64,000 bases of DNA from Ailanthus altissimus (lineage: Eukaryota; Streptophyta; Magnoliopsida; Sapindales; Simaroubaceae), in contig OX327711.1 of NCBI GenBank assembly GCA_946807835.1, positions 12,497,501-12,561,500 of the forward strand, in the 5' to 3' direction. The translations under genes and the position numbers were made by a program. Positions 1-12,115 of the stretch are shown here, in pieces. Under the pieces are notes generated by a model. The model was not told where the DNA came from. It was given only the letters and a program-made list of their open reading frames with translations, and searched no databases. Each line of letters starts with the position of its first letter. Position 1 is the first letter of the stretch.

Positions 1-896
1 ACTACCTTCTCCGTTGGCCCATGGATTTTCCGATCTCCATGGCACCTCTGCTGGCGTCCTGGCATTCAGACGGTGCTTCCGGCTGCTGTCAGTCCATCGT
101 CTCCCTTCGACCTCCAGTTTGGTTTCCTTGGTCGCGTCAAACCGACAGTGTCTTCGGTGGTGGTTGCTTCCGGCGGGATCTCGGCGACCGTGTGCTGCGT
201 TCCTGGATTTCTGCACCACGGCACCGGTGCTGCTGCCAAACCTCATGCGCCCCCCCCTTCGGCTTCCTCCGCTTCCTATGGGGCCTCACTGGTCTTGGTC
301 GACACCAGCCGCGCCTCCTTCGGCCTTTTGCACCCTTGGCCATTTTTTCGGTCATTTTTCACCGGACCTTTGCCGAAATCTGCCGGTTGCTGTCCCTTTC
401 ATTTCCCTTGTGCTCTCTCAGCCACCATCGCCGGCAATGACACCCTCCGGGGTCTTGGGTTTTCCTGATTTTCATTGTCGATTTTTATTTGTGTTTGTGG
501 CTGTGTCTTGTTTGTTCTGGAACAAACCGGATTAATAATTTCTCCCTTTTTAGGGATCTATATTTCTCTCGCTTGCGAGATTTGCTTCTCCTTTTTTTGA
601 AAAGGTTAGTATTTTTCGTTCGCGAGATCTGATTATCCCTTTCTTTGGAAATGTGTGATTATCCCTTTCTTCGGAAATGTGTGATTATCCCTTTCTTCGG
701 AAAGGTCAGTGTTAGATTATCCGTATCAATATGGGTATGGTTTGTACTCTTTTACGGAAGAGTTCTCAGGTGGTCTTAAGATATATTCTATTATTATCCT
801 GTAATCCTTTGATCTTTTGCATCAAGGGTCTTTATTGTAATGTCTTGATGATATGCAATGATATGATACCAATTTTAAAAAAAAAAAAAAAAAAAT
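1..896 (+). mobile_element. 3' end of a poly(A)-tailed retroposon (partial)
   Basis: The window opens in a markedly GC-richer stretch (about 1-480) that turns T-rich and ends in a run of 19 A at 877-895. This is the shape of the 3' end of a reverse-transcribed, poly(A)-tailed sequence such as a LINE or retrogene. Three overlapping plus-strand frames are open across 14-535, which suggests base composition rather than one real protein. I recognise no domain in them. A 26-bp unit beginning gattatccctttct is repeated about three times at 631-706. The 5' end lies outside the window and no target duplication can be tested. Confidence 0.35.
631..706 (+). repeat. 26-bp tandem repeat, about 3 copies
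   Basis: Units start at 631, 657 and 683, an exact 26-bp period, with only one or two differences between copies. They lie in the presumed 3' UTR of the retroposon. Confidence 0.85.
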
Positions 897-2035
897 TACC
901 TGCTACTTGGTGGCATCAAAACCTACATGTGCTAGTGGCATGAAAGCCACGTATTATTGTAACTATTTAGTGTCTTAAAGCACTTTAGGGTAAATTTGAC
1001 ATTCGATAAGTAGCCTATCACTAATTAAAATTTTATGGAGCGATAACACAATATAAGAAGCTACATGAGAGAGAATGAGGATTGAATGAGATTATCTATA
1101 TATATTTAGACAACTATGTTAATTTTAAAGACAATTTCTATAAGAGAAAATTATAATAAAAGACACAATAAGAATATGTTGGTTTTTATCAAATGATTTG
1201 CAATGGAATTTCACATAAAAATAATTTTAGATAATTTTTCTTTATCTTTTATTGAATTTTTATGAATATATAATTTGGGTCTCTAATTCAAAATAAAAGA
1301 AATCAAAAACATACTTTGAATATATAATTATTTTTCTTTTATCAAAAGGATTTAAAACTAAGCACTAAATCTCTCATATTATAGTGAATAAAAGAGTGGC
1401 TTCCAAATTTTTTTTTTAAAATAATATTATAAAAAAACACTTTTTTTTCACATTCTTTGTTGTTGTACTTTATTTTTTTTGTCTTTTGTTCTCTTTTTAT
1501 AATGTTCTTAAAATAATAAACTATTATTTTTTTAATTGAATAAATTTAATTAATAATATTTATTAATTAAATTATTATCTTTTAAAAAAAAATTAATACA
1601 CGTGAACCACAAAAAGTCACACTCTTTGTGGTTAATGTGTAACATCTAATAATTAGGTATTACAAGATTTTTAAAATAAATGAACTTATAGTCTTTTAAT
1701 AAAAAGAAACACTAAAAATAAAATAAAATCTTTTTGATAGCTTTAAAAATTATCTTTTAGACTTATCTATTTATTTTCTTAAATTAAATATTATATTTAT
1801 ATTTAGATAATATATTATCCCTAAAATTAATTAAGTCTCAATTAATTAATTTTATTTGAATATATAAAAAAATATACTTATTTTAAAAACTGCTTTCTGG
1901 ACACAACAATTGTATCATAAAACTAAATCCTTTATTTTGTTCACTATAATAATTAAAGCTGTGATATTGGAGATCTATGAGCCTATTAATTTTAGTTCTA
2001 ATAAATTTAAATAATTAATTAAATTATTTAATTAA
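897..2035. other. AT-rich intergenic DNA, nothing recognised
   Basis: Very AT-rich, with many short A/T runs and short direct repeats. No frame of useful length, no domain and no clear terminal repeats were seen. Confidence 0.6.
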
Positions 2036-2073
2036 ATAATTCAATTTATTAATGTCAGTGTTATTTTACTAAA
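2036..2073 (+). repeat. Direct repeat flanking the 2.1-3.7 kb element (left copy)
   Basis: Nearly identical to 3706-3743, with about four differences. It contains a core reading caatttattaatgtca. The left copy almost touches the inverted repeat, and the right copy starts about 20 bases after it. This is too long to be an ordinary target duplication. Confidence 0.7.
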
Positions 2074-2078
2074 TTCAA

Positions 2079-3686
2079 GATCCATGGCACCTCATTTTTT
2101 TTACAGAACTTTTGACATAAGTTTTAGCCATTAAATCATTTTTCATTCAATGGCTAAGATTAAAATTAATGTGTCATTGTGGCATTTTTTTAAATAATAT
2201 TTAACTACTAATTAACCTACTATAACTATAATAATATTATTTTCTCTCTCCTCTTTTATTTCTCTTTCGTATCTCATTCAATTTATTTTTTTCTCTCTTT
2301 CCTTGTTATTTTTTAAAAGTGTTAGATTCTTTCTTCTTAATATAATTCTTTCATACTTTTTATTTTTTTTAATTAAGTTATAAATTTAGTACAATTATTT
2401 TTATGATGAAAGCCAAAAATCTCTTCAAACAATTAACTTATTTTTCATTATAAATCACCTTTTTATTTTTTTTATTACCCTAAAAACTAAAGTTGTATAA
2501 GAACTTACATAATAAGCATGCCAGTAATAGATTTCCCTCTTCAGCTAGCCTCAACACCCTTCAAGATCTCTTCTAAAAGTTTCTACATGTCACAAATAGG
2601 CTTTATCAAAATTCAATTCAACAAGCTTGATTTTTTTCTCAAATAATTCACTAAATTGATTGAATTTAAAATATTTCAAACTATCACCAAGAGAATCAAT
2701 TTGGGGTGAACGTAATCCACAAGAAGCTTCTGAATGTTTATCTGGATGAGGAATAACATGTGAAAAATTTATAAATGTAGACATATCATATACACTTAAT
2801 TTCAGTTACATGCAATTATATAATATAATTACAGATTTCATAAGAATAAGATACAAAATAGTATGGATTCCCATTATATTGTATTTTTTCAGATGTTAAT
2901 TTGTGCAAGTTATAAGGTAATATTTCTTGGGTTGGTACTTGGCACCTACCTCTTAGGTGATGGATCAGCAGGATTTCAGTAGTCAGTCCTATCAACACCT
3001 CCTCCCCTCCAAGGGGAATTGGTTGATCATCAGCAAATGGATAGCTTCATGGTCATAACACCTTATGTCAATACAATTATAACTTTACAAGTTTTACTAG
3101 TATTTACTTGGGGTTAATTTTATGTTGTTGTGACTTATTATATTTATTATCGTTGCTTGTATTGAAAGAATAATCAATTGTAAAGAAAATGTATTTTTTA
3201 TTTTAAATGATATTTTAAAAGTGTTGTGTATTTAAATCGAGAATATATGTATTTGATAAATCTTATTGTAGTAATTGTAACCATATGCAATGATTAAAAA
3301 AAGTGCATGGTTTTAAGTTACAAATTCAAGTATATCTAAAAAATTAAGAATAATTTAAAAAATAAATCATATATAACCTATCAATTCGATTTATATATAT
3401 TATTTTTTTAAAAAATAAGTAAAATTATTAAAATTAATTAAATATAAAATTTTACACAATAAAGGAGTAAAGTATTAATATGAGAGAAAAAAATGAATTG
3501 ATTGAGATAGGAAAGAGAAAAAAAGAGGAGAGAGAAAATAGTATTATTATTATTATGGTGAGATTTATTGGTAGTTAAATAACTTTTAAAAAATACAACA
3601 AGTACATCTCAACTTTAATCTTAGCTATTAAATGAAAAGTGATCTAATGGTTAGAAACTTGTGTAAAAAAAGAGGTGTGATGGATC
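2079..3686. mobile_element. Element with ~300-bp terminal inverted repeats (MULE-like, possible Pack-MULE)
   Basis: The left end (from 2079, gatccatggcacctc) matches the reverse complement of the right end (to 3686, gatccatcacacctc). The match continues inward for roughly 300 bases, including a shared T/C-rich stretch around 2240-2310 and 3470-3545. Long inverted repeats of this kind are typical of Mutator-like elements. No matching 9-bp target duplication was found directly outside the repeats. Instead a ~38-bp direct repeat flanks the element (2036-2073 and 3706-3743). The interior carries no transposase; the middle part could be captured host sequence. Confidence 0.6.
2510..3010 (-). other. 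Unrecognised interior segment, possible captured gene fragment
   Basis: On the minus strand, two short open stretches (2998-2816, then 2784-2590) lie inside the inverted-repeat element, in sequence less AT-rich than its surroundings. The second encodes 64 residues beginning MSTFINFSHVIPHPDK. I do not recognise either product and see no convincing splice signals joining them. Their position suggests transduplicated host sequence, but this is inference. Confidence 0.25.
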
Positions 3687-3743
3687 ATGCTCCTTAATTA
3701 ATTAATTAATTCAATTTATTAATGTCAATATTATTTCACTAAA

Positions 3744-5496
3744 AACTTAGAATTGCACTCTTAAAATTACAAATATAATTTACTCAAAAAATTTATAGCA
3801 GTTTATTGATTTAATCACTATATGCAATTCAACCTTACATAAATAGTTTATAATTAGAGTTAGATTAATTATCGTTTTACCAATCTAATTAACTCTTTAT
3901 CTTTAAATATAATTAATTCACCAGTGAACAGTTAATTTGTAAACTTATTATAAATTAAGCACTCTAATCGTTCAGTTCTATAACTAACACTTAAAGAAAC
4001 CTTCTATCTAATTTTCGTTAGGAATGAATGGACTCTATATCTGTAAATTAGATTCCCAACTACTTATCTCACTGTGCTACTAAAATATAAGTTTTTAGTC
4101 TATTCTTCTGACAAATCGTAACAAGTATTTCAAATAACATGGTAATACAAACATGAGTTTATGCTCACTTAGAATTAAAGTTGATTTGCATATGATCATT
4201 AGTTGACATTATTTGAATTCTTAATTAATCAATGGTATTTTGATAAAAATTCAAACTAAGTCTCGTCCAGTCCTATATAATCATATTATATAAAGTGTCT
4301 TCATAATAATGTTACTACATTAGTGATTTTAATAAAATCATCATATTCTCAATGTTTGTGGACTACACTAGTAATATTTAATTAAAAATCTCAAACTTTA
4401 ATTAATTCATTACAGTTTTTTTTGTTTATTATCCATAACCTTAATCCTCTTGTATATAACAATTATATACTAAGGTTATGGTCGCATAAATAAACCTATT
4501 TTTTTATATTTATGTCATAAAATTTTAAATATTTTTTAAATATAAAATTACAGCTTTATTTATTTCATAAGAATAGTACAAATATATACTTTTAGAGTAC
4601 TATTCCTAACAAAACATATTTTTTTATTAGACTAAAGTTTTATTTTCTTTCACTATGATTTTATGAGTTTTGATCTAAGGAAAAGAAATTGTTCATCAAA
4701 GACAAATGCGCCTTAATGGAAAGATAAAATAAGTCTGGTAATATAAGAAAATTATCACTTTCCCCTATTATTTCTCATGTTTACCACTTACCTCCTTAAT
4801 TTTTCTTATCATTCAATTGCTCTATTTTAGTGATGAAAAAAATGTGTTTTTTTTAAAAAATATTACATTTGTCCTTTTACATAATTATTTACAATTTTAT
4901 ATTTAAATTCAATAACATATATTAAAATATGTGTATTTTTGGCTTTTAGTATCCTTGTCTTTGATTTTTTATTTTAATATTTTAATAAATGTACTTTGAC
5001 CTTTAATTTTTAGCAATATTTTTAAGGATCTACGAAAATTATTATTTATTAGAACTTAAAATTTGAATATTATTTTTTAAAACTTAAATACTCAAATATA
5101 TATATATATAATTGACACTAAATTTAAATAAATAAAACAATAAAAGTTTATGTTTGATAAAAATATATTATATGTATGAATTGTTTTATAGATTAATTTA
5201 ACAAGTAATAAAAATATTATTACATTCATAATAAATATCATCTTGTATATATTAAACTATTAAAGTTATATATTTTTGTATTTAATATAACATTTAATTT
5301 ATTTTATAATTTTATATATCATTTGTCACATTAAAGGTAAAATAGTTTTTAAAAAAATATTGAAGAGAAATCTTTCTTACAACAGGTAATGAAGTAATAT
5401 AATAAAATCAGGAGGGTAAGTGGTAAATATAAAAAGCAAAGAGGAAAGTAGCAATTTTCTAATAAAATAAATATGGTGTATAATAATAATAATAAT
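3744..5496. other. AT-rich DNA with no recognised gene
   Basis: No coding frame. The part at 3790-4340 has a loose resemblance to 37330-37670 and may be an old retroelement remnant. The rest is low-complexity A/T, with a taa trinucleotide run near 5481-5498. Confidence 0.5.
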
Positions 5497-5504
5497 AAAC
5501 AAAA

Positions 5505-7039
5505 GAGTAAAGGATAATTTTTTTCTTCAAATTTGGTTTAATGCTTAATTTTGTTCCTATTATTTTTAAAATTAAAATTTTTCTGCTGTCATTTATTTTG
5601 ATGGTGAAATGGCAATTTCATAATTCAACATGAAATACAAACTAACACACAACATGTTACGTTATGTTTATGTGTTAATTATAGATTGATTATTAATTAA
5701 AGTAAAATAATAAAAAGACACGTGACACAATTTGATAGGTTTACATTTTTAATATTTATTGTTAAAATTTTTATATTAAATTATATATATAAATATAAAA
5801 TTTTAATAATTATAAGAAAATATTAAATTTAGGTAAACCACTCTTACCCAACCCTAAAGCGTCACCCCGCCTCCCCCTTCCACCATAGCCAGCCACCCCC
5901 TCCTCCTCAGTTACCCCCTCTATTAATTCTGAATCAAGTCACCCCAGAATAAATGAAAGCCTTATGAAAGAACAAAAAAAAAAAAAAGTAATTTGGTTCT
6001 TTGGCTTTGATGGTGGAAGGAACTATCAACAATCATCGAAGTACGAAAAAAATTGATTCTAAAACTCATTTGCGGACCCTTCTTTTTCTTTTGCATTACC
6101 CCACAACATTTCCTCATTTTGATGAGTGCACTTTCGTAGAGAAATTTCAATTGTAGGAGAATTATCAATGTGAAGGTGGCACCACCAAAGTCCGATGAGT
6201 CTACTAGACCGTTAATGAAAATTCGATGTAAAGCTCAATTTCCTTCTTCAATGAACTTTGCGTATAAACCAAGAAGTATTTTTTGGCATTTGTGAGGAAG
6301 TTAAAACTTTGCCAGAAAATCGCGATGGCGTTTGACCATGGTGCTACTAATTACAATGTAATCACAACGAAATCATAACTCACCACGAATTTGTTATGGG
6401 TGTTGATTTGGCTTTTAGACAAAAAAATTGTTAATCAAATTATTGTAAAAATTACGAATCAAATTGTTTTGATTTTAAAAATTACGGTCATATTTGAAAA
6501 TTCATTGGTCTAAGAACAAGTTAGAGTTAGTTTTGAGGAGGTTGAATCATAGTGGTTAGTTGCGAATTTAAGGTTATAGGGCATGCTGTTGTGAATTTGA
6601 GGCTGAATCATGATAGATGTTATTGGCGAATTATGAATCATGTTTGTCAACATTTGAAGAATCTGAAGATGGTGACTATCATCGACAAAAGAAGCCACTA
6701 ATGGAGTCGGGGATAGAGGACGAGGAGGAAGAGGAAGAGGAAAATATGAAATTTTCCTTCTTATATATATTTTATTTTTTAAGATAATTTTTTTAATATT
6801 AATTAATTTTTAATATACATTAAATAATACTTTTTGCTGACGTGCTAAACACACTAATCATCATGTGCAACTAACATAACAATCATGAGTAAAAATATTT
6901 TTGTATAACAAAATCAACTTTTCTGTCAAAATAAATAACAATAAATTAATAGATTGAAACAAATTTAAAATTTTTAAAATCATAAGAACAAAATCAAAGT
7001 ATTAAGCTAGATTCAAAGGATGAAATTGTCCTCTATCTT
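5505..7039. mobile_element. MULE-type non-autonomous element, 1.5 kb, 8-bp target duplication (Pack-MULE candidate)
   Basis: The left end (agtaaaggataattt, from about 5505) and the reverse complement of the right end (agatagaggacaattt, to 7039) begin inverted repeats that can be followed for over 100 bases, sharing for example the string ttttgttc inside. The flanks carry a perfect direct duplication AAACAAAA (5497-5504 and 7040-7047). An 8-9 bp duplication with long inverted repeats fits Mutator-like elements, although 8 bp would also fit hAT. The interior (about 5850-6730) is less AT-rich and contains C-rich runs and a GA-rich stretch. It has no transposase and no protein I recognise, so captured host sequence is possible. 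Confidence 0.7.
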
Positions 7040-7047
7040 AAACAAAA

Positions 7048-7523
7048 TGCAAATAGAATGATGCACTATTAAAGTTATGTTTAGCAATGTGTCAAAGTGC
7101 ATAATATATCTATTATTAATTCTAAATCATTAAAATTAATTATTAAAATTAAATTCACTTAATATATAAGTAAACATAAAATGGAGAAAATATAAGTATA
7201 ATTTGAGCGTTGATAAAGCCAACACAATAAAATAATTTCAACGAAAGTAAATTAAAATTATTTTAAAAATTTTGTAAAAAAAATGCTACTAACAAGTTTT
7301 TTTTAAAAAAAATTATTGATATTATGTTATTGATGAACATCAAAGTATTACATCAAAGGACCTCTAATATTACACATAAAGAATTATCGAGGCAAAGCAT
7401 TATAATTACACATTAATGTCTACCTAAATATAAACTCTTACAAAGAAGAGAATCAATCATAATACCCAATACCGAGTAAGTTAGCCCTAAAAAGAAAACA
7501 CAACCCTTTTAAAAAAGGGAAAT
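7048..7523. other. AT-rich spacer
   Basis: No gene, repeat boundary or domain seen between the MULE-type element and the first long LTR. Confidence 0.5.
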
Positions 7524-10495
7524 TGAAAAGACCCAACTCGATCTCTCTTAATATTAGGAGGGATCATAACTTTACATACTATTAATTTAAGTAAAATCAA
7601 CTTATCAAATTTTTATTCAATCTTAAAATCCTCAACAAAAATATAACAAGAAAATATCTAAATAATGACAAGAAAGTCAATAACATGAAATTATCTCAAA
7701 TGAGCATATACCCAAATCTCTCATATAAATATCTAACAATTGAAAGAAAAATAAAACTCCTTGCAAAACTTCGCGGCAAACCTTACAAAATCTAACCTTG
7801 TCTAGCTAAAAACATAGTAACACGGATGGGAGAAAATATAGAAAAAATAGAGTGAGCATAAACTCTATGAGTGAATTTTTTTTTTAATTTTTTTAAAATT
7901 TTATACTTTGTTAATTATATTAATATAATGTAGATTATTCATTTTAGGATACAATAAAATACACAAATGCAATATCTAAAAAAATATTATATAGTTGAAA
8001 AACCTTAAATATTTCTCATTTATCATTGTAGCTGAAAATCTTATAAAATTTTCATTTATCTGTTAATAAATTATTAACCTGCTAAATTAAAACTATGCTA
8101 GAAACTAAATTAGAAAATCTTCTAAAATTCTCATCTATCTGTAAAATAAAATTTGCTGAGTTATTAAATTAGAAACTGTGCTAGTAATTGAAAAATACAT
8201 CCTAAACAAATGCCCAAAGAATTAGCTGGTGTAACTATTGACACGTGAGCAGAGCAAAATAATAAGCTAGTGATACACCTAACGGCATTACATTGCATAA
8301 ACAGAGCAAATATTTTAGCTTGTCTTACACGCATGCATAAAGTTATGGCCCCAAAAGGTTATGCGTTCAAACACATGGCACAAAGCCTCATTGTGTACAT
8401 GAATAAGTCCCAAAGTTGAATCTAAATTTGTAACTAAATAGGGAAGGGTGCATGCTAGGTGATTTAAAAATTAATAACTAAATTAAGATTTCTACAATCA
8501 ATTTGCAGAATCATAAATCATCTAAAATAATTAGTTAATATCAAAATAGATATTACTACAATTTAACTTTTAAAATAATATTTATTTCATAATAAATATA
8601 ATACTGTTAAGATTATGAAGATAAATGTTCTCTTTAAAAATAAAGAAAATCCAATCAAATAATTCTTTTGACTATTACAACAAATTGAAATTGAAAATAT
8701 CTCTTTTAAAAATAAATGATAACTACTTTTAACAAGAGTCTGCAACATAACTTAGCAATAAATGATTAAAGTTTATTAATTTAAATAAAGAATTAAAATT
8801 ATTGATTCAAGATTTTGGAATTCACTAGCATAAACTATATCATATAATATATATATATATATATAATAATAATTGCAACTAAGGAACTTCTTATCTTTCT
8901 TACAATATAAGTATGAGTAAAATAAAATAAATATAATATTCCACTCACAAAATTTTATATCCATTCATCTATTTCAATGCAAAACTTCTCTTCCATAATA
9001 AGAGATTCCGTCTCATGAGTTTGAAGTGAATTATTTTTTCCTTGCTTGACCCAAACCATAGAGCATTTCTTCTTGAGGTCCTAAATGATGATAATAAAAA
9101 TTTAAACTCATAAAATAATGGAAATCCGAAATAAGCCATAATTCAAAGCTTATAATTTTTTAAAAACTTTCAATTTTGACTATTATTATTCAATTAATTT
9201 TTCTTATGCACTAAATGATGTCTATTTAGCATTAAAACAAAATATACCATTCTTGAGATATAGTTAATTATCAAATAAAAGAAATCAGAATTTATACCCT
9301 TTAAAATCCAACTTATGATCACTCCTAAAATTTAACCATTAACCTAGTAGAATGTGGACATTCACTAAGTAGTCACCGGTCTCTGAATTTTATAAAATTA
9401 CATATTTATCCAAAAATCTTGAAACTATCTTACAATTGATCATGATACAAAATAGTTCATAATTTATCATTCAATGATAAATTCATTGAGAAAGTATTTT
9501 AAAATAAATTTATTTTAAAAATTCAAAATCTACCAACACATTTTTTATCATTGAGAAAGTATTTTAAAATAAATTTATTTTAAAAAATTCAAAATCTGCC
9601 AACAAATTCCTAGCACTGAGGTAACATATTTTAGAAAATCATAATAATTTGAATTAAATTAGGAGATTTGAATATGTTAAACTAGATATCTAGAAATATT
9701 ATATTCCTGAAAACGTAGCCGTATAAAATTGTTTGCTAGATAAAATTTAGTTCGTCATTTTAAATATTGCAGAAATATGGCATTCTCAGAATTTTATAGC
9801 AATTTTTTGAAAAATCATAAAAAAAAATCAAATTTATGGAATTTTTCATGATTCAAGGTTATAAATTTTGCTGAAAATGTTTAGTTTCAAGAATTAATAA
9901 TCTAGAACCAAAATTGATCAACAATATTTTATAAAATTTTTGGACCAAGAGAATGTCATGAAGAAAACCTACAAATCATTCATAATTCATTCTCTTATTG
10001 ATATAATCATTCTCAATTCCATGAAACCATAATAAACTCTTTAATTTACTAAACTTCCAGAAATTAAGCCTTCTCACAAATCATTAATTCAAATAATTAG
10101 AATAAGGGATAGGAGACACCTATTATGATCCTTTAAATACTAATTTTCCTTCAATTTCCTCATGATCTTCTTCTTTCTCTTTTTTGTTTATTTATTTTTT
10201 TCCTTTTGGTAAATGAGGGATACATCTAAAATGGGTTTAAGGTTAAAGAAGAGCTAATTTATAATATGGGGCTAATTTTATTATTCTCTAACTAGCCCCT
10301 AACCTTTTCAAAATATTATAAGTTGGTCTTAATAAAATAAGTTTAAAACCTTTCAAATTAACCCAAATGTGAAATGTTGGATCATAGTCTATAGAAATAT
10401 AATAATTATCACACAATAGAAAGAAAGTTTTACTACCATTATTATGTGATCATCACAATTCTCTCCTTCTTAAAATATGGTGACGAGGTATTACA
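7524..10495 (-). repeat. 3' LTR of LARD-like element (minus orientation), ~2.97 kb
   Basis: In minus orientation this LTR starts at 10495 with TGTAATACC and ends at 7524 (TG on the plus strand). The 7.5-9.25 kb part aligns in direct orientation with 18,644-20,840, including long shared blocks such as the one at 7680-7730 versus 18,790-18,840. Immediately outside the start lies a polypurine tract, which fixes the orientation. It contains a 65-bp tandem duplication at 9484-9614. The 8.25-8.45 kb part gives the empty site for the TRIM inserted in the other LTR. LTRs this long are unusual for coding elements and common in large non-autonomous ones. Confidence 0.75.
9484..9614. repeat. 65-bp tandem duplication inside the long LTR
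   Basis: Two adjacent copies beginning cattgagaaagtatttt, at 9484 and 9549, nearly identical. Confidence 0.9.
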
Positions 10496-10496
10496 A

Positions 10497-10510
10497 TCCT
10501 TCCCCTTTAT
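10497..10510 (-). promoter_or_regulatory. Polypurine tract of the LARD-like element
   Basis: On the minus strand the sequence ATAAAGGGGAAGGA directly precedes the LTR start TGTAATACC at 10495. This is the plus-strand priming site expected next to a 3' LTR, and it supports the minus orientation of the element. Confidence 0.75.
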
Positions 10511-11394
10511 AAAAATTTTATTATCGAAATTTCTAAACTTATGAGGAATGAAACCCCGCTTCACTAAGGCTCTAGATATTTTATAATTTTATATTTTGCA
10601 CTTCATGAATTTGAGTTGTCCTCAGTCAAACCATAAGTGGTTTTATAATCAAATCTAGTATTGTATTTATTATAAAGAAGTTTTAGCAAGATAGAATAAA
10701 TTTATAAGACTCAATTCTCCATTTCTTTTTTATTCTCTTAACTAAACAATAGTCTATGCCAAAAGCTTTTTATAATGGGTTTCTTAATGAGTTATCCTCC
10801 AACAAACTATTAGTCCATTGATTATTAATTTGGGATAAATACCTACTATATGTCATTGATTTCATTGAATACTTTAATGACTCTCTTTCATCGAACCATG
10901 CTTAAGATCCCCAATATTATCAACTAGAATAGTCTCTAATCAAGTCTTGAATAACAATTTCTCATGGGTTATTCTAAATATCAACAAGTCCTACTATAAA
11001 CAATGACAGTCATACAATCTATAGAGTTAAGATTAAAGCTCTCAACTCAAATTTTTTTTTCTCAAACTCTTATTTTACTCATTATCTCATCAATTCATTC
11101 AATATTTATTGAACACTAGAAGACTTTTACAAACAAAGTTAATCAATGAATAAATGACATAAACGTAAAAAAATTATACTAATCTTATATATAAATCTTA
11201 ACATGATAAAATTGTCTATCCTTAGCATGTACTGTGTGGTAAAACTGAGCTTAATTTTAAAAAAAATCAAAAAATAATTTTAACTAATCAAATCGTCAGA
11301 CTAATTCCCATAAAATTTATGTTAAAACATCAATTCTTAATAAACTTCATGTACACGCAAGACATAATAGTTTAAATACTAAATATAATTCTTA
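10511..11394 (-). mobile_element. LARD-like internal region, part 1 (non-coding)
   Basis: Lies between the polypurine tract and the Copia insertion. No reading frame of note and no gag or pol motif is visible. Together with 17,625-18,630 it gives a total interior of only about 1.9 kb, too short for a coding Gypsy or Copia element. Confidence 0.6.
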
Positions 11395-11399
11395 ACACT

Positions 11400-12084
11400 T
11401 ATGAGAAAGTTGATTAAAAATCATCGAGATATGATTTGAAAAGTAAGTCAAATGCGTTGGGTACGCAAAAATCAAAGACGAACATAAAAGGAGGTGAAAG
11501 ATGCAGCGTCCAAAATAGAGTCTGGGGGCCGCAGTGCCAGGTGCTCAGCACCGCGGTGCTCAGGAGGGAATGCCTAGAGCAGCGATACTAAGAGCTAGGC
11601 ATTGCAATGCCCAGCGCAATAAGTTATTTCCTAAGTTGATTCGGCCTATTTTGACTCCCATTTGTTTCAGAACTCCCTAATACAACTCTCGTACATTTAG
11701 GGCAAACCTAAGTCATCCTAAAATATATATAAAAGCTCTTTATTGGCTTGTAAATATATCTTAGTGAAATCTTAGTATGAAGATAAAAAATCTTTGTGAT
11801 TAGAGTGAGATCTTTGTGATCAAATATACTTTGTGATTCTTGGTAAGAGAAAACCCCTTGATTGCAAGAGAGAGTATTTACTTTGTGAGTCTTTCTTGTA
11901 AAAGGCATACTTTGTGAGTGCCTTGAGATTCAATAATAAGAGTGTGTGATCTTAATCTGTCGTAGATGTAGGCAAGTTATCGAACTATATAAATTATGTG
12001 TATTCCTCTTCTACCTTTCTCTCTTTAGTTTCTTAATTACTTGTTCTACATTATATTGCTTATTTGTGTTCTTCCGCTTCAACA
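11400..12084 (+). repeat. 5' LTR of Copia A
   Basis: 685 bp, from TATGAGAAAG (the 3' copy has TGTAAGAAAG) to CTTCAACA. Order inside: GC-rich near-palindromic array at 11,505-11,622, TATA box at about 11,724-11,735, several short repeats containing ctttgtgat at 11,790-11,900, and a decayed U5 hairpin motif at about 11,960-11,990. Confidence 0.85.
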
Positions 12085-12087
12085 AAC

Positions 12088-12100
12088 TGGTATCAGAGCC
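12088..12100 (+). promoter_or_regulatory. Primer binding site, initiator tRNA-Met
   Basis: TGGTATCAGAGCC, three bases after the 5' LTR, is the standard complement of the 3' end of plant initiator tRNA-Met. It primes minus-strand synthesis. Confidence 0.95.
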
Positions 12101-12115
12101 AGGTTCTTAGCAGAT

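Noticed and set aside
14..535. Open frame of 173 codons at the window start
   Set aside because: Three overlapping frames are open in the same GC-rich stretch, none has a recognisable domain, and the stretch leads to a poly(A) tail. More likely non-coding retroposon sequence.
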